Shown piece after piece: positions 59,531 through 64,000 of a stretch of DNA of 64,000 nt. The notes under the pieces were generated by a model. The model had not been told where the DNA came from. It saw only the letters and a program-made list of their open reading frames with translations, and made no database searches. Position 1 is the first letter of the stretch; each line of letters starts with the position of its first letter. The position numbers were made by a program, and so were the translations under genes. This stretch comes from Polytrichum commune (lineage: Eukaryota > Streptophyta > Polytrichopsida > Polytrichales > Polytrichaceae), in NCBI GenBank assembly GCA_950295325.1, contig OX485809.1, positions 18,056,144-18,120,143 on the forward strand, read 5' to 3'.

Positions 59531-60550
59531 AAGAGAGAGAGAGAGCTGGGCTTTTCTTGAGCCGTTCTATGCTTACTATCGAGCTTAGTCCGTTCTTATA
59601 ACATCCTCTTATTCAGAGGCCAAATCATTCTTCAACATATCAATGTACCTTTTTTGAAAACCTGGGAGGGTGGGTGGGAGCAAGCCCCATGACCCAACTA
59701 TTTGCAAAGCTATCCTCTTACCATAGTCATTGTCTCTACACTGCTTGCATCTAAGAAAGTGTTACGATCTGAAAGTAGTCTATACAACTCACAATGTAAC
59801 TTTTCATTTCACTCTTGTAGAAAAACTTCTTTACAGATCCATATCAAGTTCAGAAAGGTAAGAGACAAGCTCAACAAATACTTCAAAGTTCTACCAAAAA
59901 TCAGATTATGTTATGCGTTCCTCATACCACTGGAATACATATTATGCATAAGTATAATCATAATGCACATACTATTTTTGATCAAAGATACTATGCAAAA
60001 CCTAAATATGTCGTCAAGTTTGTGAAGGGTCCGCCTCACCTGTGCCCATGCCACCAACCAAATCCAAAGAGAGGGTTAGTAATGTACACGAGGTGAATAG
60101 CAGCGGAAACCCAATTGTTATCTATGTCACACAATTTTGTACAACATGAAAATACATTTTGCATCATTGAATACACATACTGTCATAGAGTATTCTACAT
60201 GTTCCTTAGCCATTTGAACCTTGTGCAGTCGAAAAGAGAGGTAAATTACACACCCTCTCCACAAGACTAAGTTTGCACAACTTGCACTAATCCTGTAAGT
60301 TACTAAGGGTAAACTGCCGTATGCGGTTTAACCTGCGAAAGGAGGCTCTCTTGGCCTCTTATTCTTAATATAGGATTAGGTAAATGTTTGTGTTCATTGA
60401 TGTGAAACCCACAATCTATGGTTGATATTCGTTAGGTAACACTGGCTTAACCCTAAAAGGTTCTTACCCTGGGGTTAGATAAAGTTACCAAGCAGGTTCA
60501 TTTGTGGGCAAGGAATAATCAAAGTAGAGAGAGAGAGAGAGAGAGAGAGT
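59531..60550. repeat. 1.07-kb repeat unit, copy 3 (more diverged)
   Basis: It directly abuts copy 2. It shares TTCAGAGGCCAAATC, GGGAGGGTGGGTGGGAGC and GTACACGAGGTGAATAGCAG near 60083 and ends in a (GA)n run at about 60524-60548. Confidence 0.7.
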
Positions 60551-60584
60551 CTCTCCGGAGATAGAGGAGCCATTCATGACCTCC

Positions 60585-60840
60585 CAATGACGCAACTCAA
60601 AGACCTCAACATCTTAAAAAATAGCATTAAAAGTTTGATGAAAGGCATACACCAAAATGCCATCAAATACCTTACATACCTCATACTAAACAAACAAAAA
60701 TTAGATTGCAAACAAACTCCCATAAAGCCCCCACCATGGACCTAAAGTACTATACTACTATCACTTGAACCCAAACAAAACGTAGAGCCTCCCTCCCAAA
60801 AGGGATGCCCTAACCCATACATTGCATCATGGGAAGCCAT
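60585..60840 (+). other. A/C-rich coding-like remnant, possibly LINE
   Basis: An open run of about 47 codons encodes MTQLKDLNILKNSIKSLMKG then NAIKYLTYLILNKQKLDC, and after a stop the frame continues a little further. The composition resembles the LINE fragments elsewhere in the window, but no diagnostic motif is present. Confidence 0.25.
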
Positions 60841-61105
60841 AATCAATATAGGGTGAACAAGTTCATATTCCCACAAGTGGCATGAACACCAACATTCTTT
60901 TTTTTACTTTTAGCTCTTTGATTTTCACTGAACCACACATCAATTACAATTCGGTGTTTGATAAAGAAAACTAACCAGATAATACCTTCATATCTCATGC
61001 CATGGGTTTCTTTGTATAAGATCCACACACACCTTTAACCCATGGAAAGGATAGCACCTTGCCAAATAATTGGGGTATTAATTGAACTTTAAGCAAATTT
61101 AAGTT

Positions 61106-61921
61106 GGTCCAAAATCATATATATATATATACACTTCCATTGAGTATACAAACAATTGACTGGGATTTCATTTTCAAAGTGAAACCGCCAATAAAGCATG
61201 TAATTAACTTGGAAGTCAAAAATATTACAAAACCCTCATTAGCATTGAGGTTATAATTTTTGTGACTTGCCCTTGAAAGGGTCTGTGTCATTCTAAACTG
61301 AAACTTAATTCTTTTTAATATGAAAATAATCATAATATTTTAGGTTATGCCTTCTACTTTCACAAAGTAATCATACGCATTCAAACTAATTAACTGTCAT
61401 TCAATGTAATTAAGTCTTATTAATCATGATTAATCCTAAAGAATTCCATTTAAGTCAGAAGGTATACATAATTAATTATAAAATGTACTTACTGGAATTA
61501 ATCATGATTAACTGGAATTAATTCCAGTAGGCACATTTATTATTAATTAGGCATACAATCTGATTTAATTAGGATTAATTAGACTTAAGTAATTTCAATG
61601 ACAGTTAATTAGTTTGAATGCATATGATTACTTTATGAAAGTAGAAGGCATTACCTAATATACTATAATATTTAACATACTAAAAATAAAAATAAAGTTT
61701 CATTTTAGAATGACAAAAACCCTTTCAATGGTAAGTCACAAAAATTATAACCTTAGTGCTAATGAGGGTTTTGTAATATATTCTGACTTCCATGTTAATT
61801 TCATGCTTTATTGACGGTTTCACTTTGAAAATGAAATCCCAGTCAATTGCTTGTTTATTCAATGGAAGTGAACATATACATACGTACGTACGTGTGTATG
61901 TATGTATTGATATTTTGGACC
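61106..61921. repeat. Large foldback element, 816 bp
   Basis: The left arm (61106-61500) and right arm (61519-61921) are reverse complements for most of their length, from GGTCCAAAAT at the outside through CACTTCCATTGA, GGGATTTCATTTTCAAAGTG and CAAAACCCTCATTAGCA to the centre near CTGGAATTAATTCCAG. Identity looks about 85%, with small indels. No coding capacity is present. Confidence 0.85.
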
Positions 61922-61924
61922 TTG

Positions 61925-64000
61925 AAGGTGAAGTGCACTCAAAATGGGATTCAAAATTTGGATTTCTTTTTGGGGGGCTGACCTAGCCCGGATTTGACAC
62001 CCCCTGAAAGTTTTTTTTTTTGGGGGGGGGTGTTTAGTGTCCACCAAGACAAAGTCTTTTTACAACTTCGCTTTATGAATCACAGAATCTTCACTTCAAA
62101 TGGGAATCCCCCACTCCAATTGGAAAGTTATCATTGGCATTCTCCCTCACTCTAAAAGGCTAGCAAAAAGCCCTTTTCAACATGTTGACCCAATGACCAC
62201 ATAACTTATGGAGTTGGAACTTGGAAGTGCCACAATAGGGTCCAATAGGGGCACATACCTAATGTGCTTCTATATTTTATTATTTTTGAAGTGCCTATGA
62301 TATCTACATCCTTGGGTAATTTATTGGCAAGTGTTTCTTAGTGAGCATCTTCTTTGTTTTTTTTGTAGGGTACACTAAATTGTCCTATTGTTGTAGGCCA
62401 CATTCAATTGGAATAAATGTGGGCCATGTTAATTTTCAACCCATGCCAAATCTGTAGCTTCAAATTAGTGTGGCCAAATAATTATGTTTTGGGTTAAGAA
62501 TTGGATGTAAGTGAGGGGGCATATATGGTTGGGGCACCACTTCAAGATCCATTAATCTTATTTTGTATTAATACAAGGCCCATGTTAGGAAGTTTAAAAT
62601 ACCTTTTAATTTTGTCTAAAAAAGCACAAATCTAGTTTAAGTATAAAACAAATCTTATGACTCTAAATATTGACAATAATTGTAAGTTATATCTTTTCGT
62701 GATTATGATTTTGGGGCACTTGGTGCTTTGAGATCAATAATTTGTACATCTTTTCAATGTGTTCAATAATACTTGACGGTTGTATCACTCCCTTACATCC
62801 TTAATTTGATTAATCGTCTTTTGAAACCACCAAATATCTTCAAAATAAAATTATTTTTGCAATGTTTCCCAATTGTGCATAAGCTTATGCCTTGTTTTGA
62901 AATCTATAATTTGTGAAAACTTGAATTTCTACATATTTATGAGCTCCATGTTGATACTTATAATTTGGTTGAATTGTGTTGTCTCTTAGAATGTACATTC
63001 TCACAATAAAGACATTTATTTGCTTTTCTTTACGAAAGATATTTAGAATTCAAGAAGTCCTTAATGCAACAAAAGGATATGTAAATTAAATACACATTAT
63101 TTAGTACCTATAGTTTTGGTTAAAAGACTTTATAGGTATACAAAAGACTAACACTTTCAAAAAGTTTGCAAGGAAGTGTATTTTTGACCTCTATCGAAGT
63201 GTTCAAAAATTGACAGTTTTGGTGTAAGAAGTTCCTTTTGGGTACTTCAACTGTAAATGTCCCTAGTGACTATTTTCGGACTCGCGCGGGGGGGGGGGGG
63301 TGGACTCTTCATACCACATACGGACTAATGTGATTGTAAGAAGGGGTATTATTCAAGGCATTAGCATACATGGTATACATAAGGGAGAGGTATTATTTTT
63401 TCTGGTGCGTACATCCAATAAGGTTATTAAGAAATTTGATGCAAAGGTAGATGTACAAAAGGGGGCCCAAGGTTTAGAGAAAAACTTGACAATAGATGTG
63501 TTAGTTGCATATGGTAATATCGTAGACATGCTACTAACCGTGCATATTTGGGTTTCAAATGGTTTTCCACAAGGTGGGTTAAACCTTTTTTATTTTATTT
63601 TTTAAATTTGTAATTAGTAAATGAGATGAGAGTATTGTGGTAAAATGAAATGGCAATTGTATTTGAAAAGTTATAACCTTTCTACAATCAAGTTCACAAC
63701 TATATGCATCAATGTGTGATCAATGTGCCATTCACTAACCGTGCATGTTAGGTTTCACTAAAAGAGCTACAAATGTTGCCCTCTTCTTTGTAGGCATAGG
63801 AAATTGATGAGGTTTTGATATTGTCCTTTTGACTTGTGTAGCCATTTTCTTCTCAAGTTGTTGTTGAAATTTTTGCTTCTTTTTTGGCCATGGCAAGGTC
63901 TGCTCTTTTCATCTTCATCAAATTGCTACATCTACACCTTGCTATGTGATTCGACTGAAGGAAACTCCATGATGAGTGTGAGTTGACAATGATGTTTTAG
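61925..64000. other. Gene-free stretch with homopolymer runs
   Basis: T/G runs lie at about 62010-62030 and a G run at 63288-63300. The last 101-codon frame (63300-63605), with IIQGISIHGIHKGEVLFFLV, has no motif that I recognise. No RNA gene is seen. Confidence 0.4.

Noticed and set aside
63300..63605. 101-codon open frame as a gene
   Set aside because: It starts inside a G run, has no recognisable domain, and ends in a T-rich tract.

Overview
This window is AT-rich nuclear DNA of a land plant. Support comes from plant-type genes (a MATE transporter and an ATL-family RING-H2 ubiquitin ligase), intron-containing fragments with GT-AG borders, plant NAP1 (SCAR/WAVE complex) exons, and a dense load of plant-style transposons (CACTA, Tourist-like and hAT-type MITEs, tRNA-derived SINEs, LINEs). 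An animal-type glutamate dehydrogenase fragment, a DNA N4/N6-methyltransferase-like fragment and a LINE with a C-terminal restriction-like nuclease domain fit a seed-free plant (lycophyte, fern or bryophyte) better than a flowering plant. That placement is inference.

Only two genes look intact, and each is a single open reading frame: the MATE transporter at 26404-28005 (+) and the ATL-type RING-H2 gene at 39590-40783 (-). The other coding-like material is broken: an MscS-like channel fragment, a tocopherol-cyclase-like fragment, NAP1 exons and unidentified exons (8.1-13.2 kb); a methyltransferase-like pseudogene (20.4-21.7 kb); a decayed copy of the MATE 3' end (28.0-28.3 kb); two glutamate dehydrogenase exons (31.2-31.6 kb); two F-box pseudogenes (33.3-35.6 kb); and several unrecognised exon remnants.

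Region by region: 0.65-1.6 kb holds foldback MITEs. 3.4-5.6 kb is a minus-strand LINE (AP endonuclease then reverse transcriptase) split by a SINE with a 13-bp target duplication. 14.1-15.7 kb is a non-autonomous CACTA element with perfect TGA duplications. 16.2-18.1 kb is a 5'-truncated LINE with RNase H, CCHC and KPD/restriction-like endonuclease motifs between 12-bp duplications. 18.5-19.2, 24.1-24.7 and 25.8 kb hold Tourist-like MITEs with TAA duplications. 28.8-29.1, 37.7-38.1 and 61.1-61.9 kb hold long foldback palindromes. 32.1, 36.7 and 45.9 kb hold hAT-type MITEs with 8-bp duplications and G-rich ends. 44.4-45.1 kb and 50.6-51.3 kb share a repeat family, and the second copy is split by a SINE. 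52.9-53.35 kb is a tandem array of about 153 bp. 55.5-60.5 kb has three copies of a unit of about 1.07 kb bordered by GA runs.

The most coherent biological story is a LINE/SINE partnership. The 3' tail of the LINE at 16-18 kb is shared by two SINEs with different tRNA-like heads, and both SINEs have clear target-site duplications. This suggests that the LINE machinery mobilised the SINEs by recognising the tail. The LINE fragments resemble the dual-endonuclease (Dualen-like) architecture.
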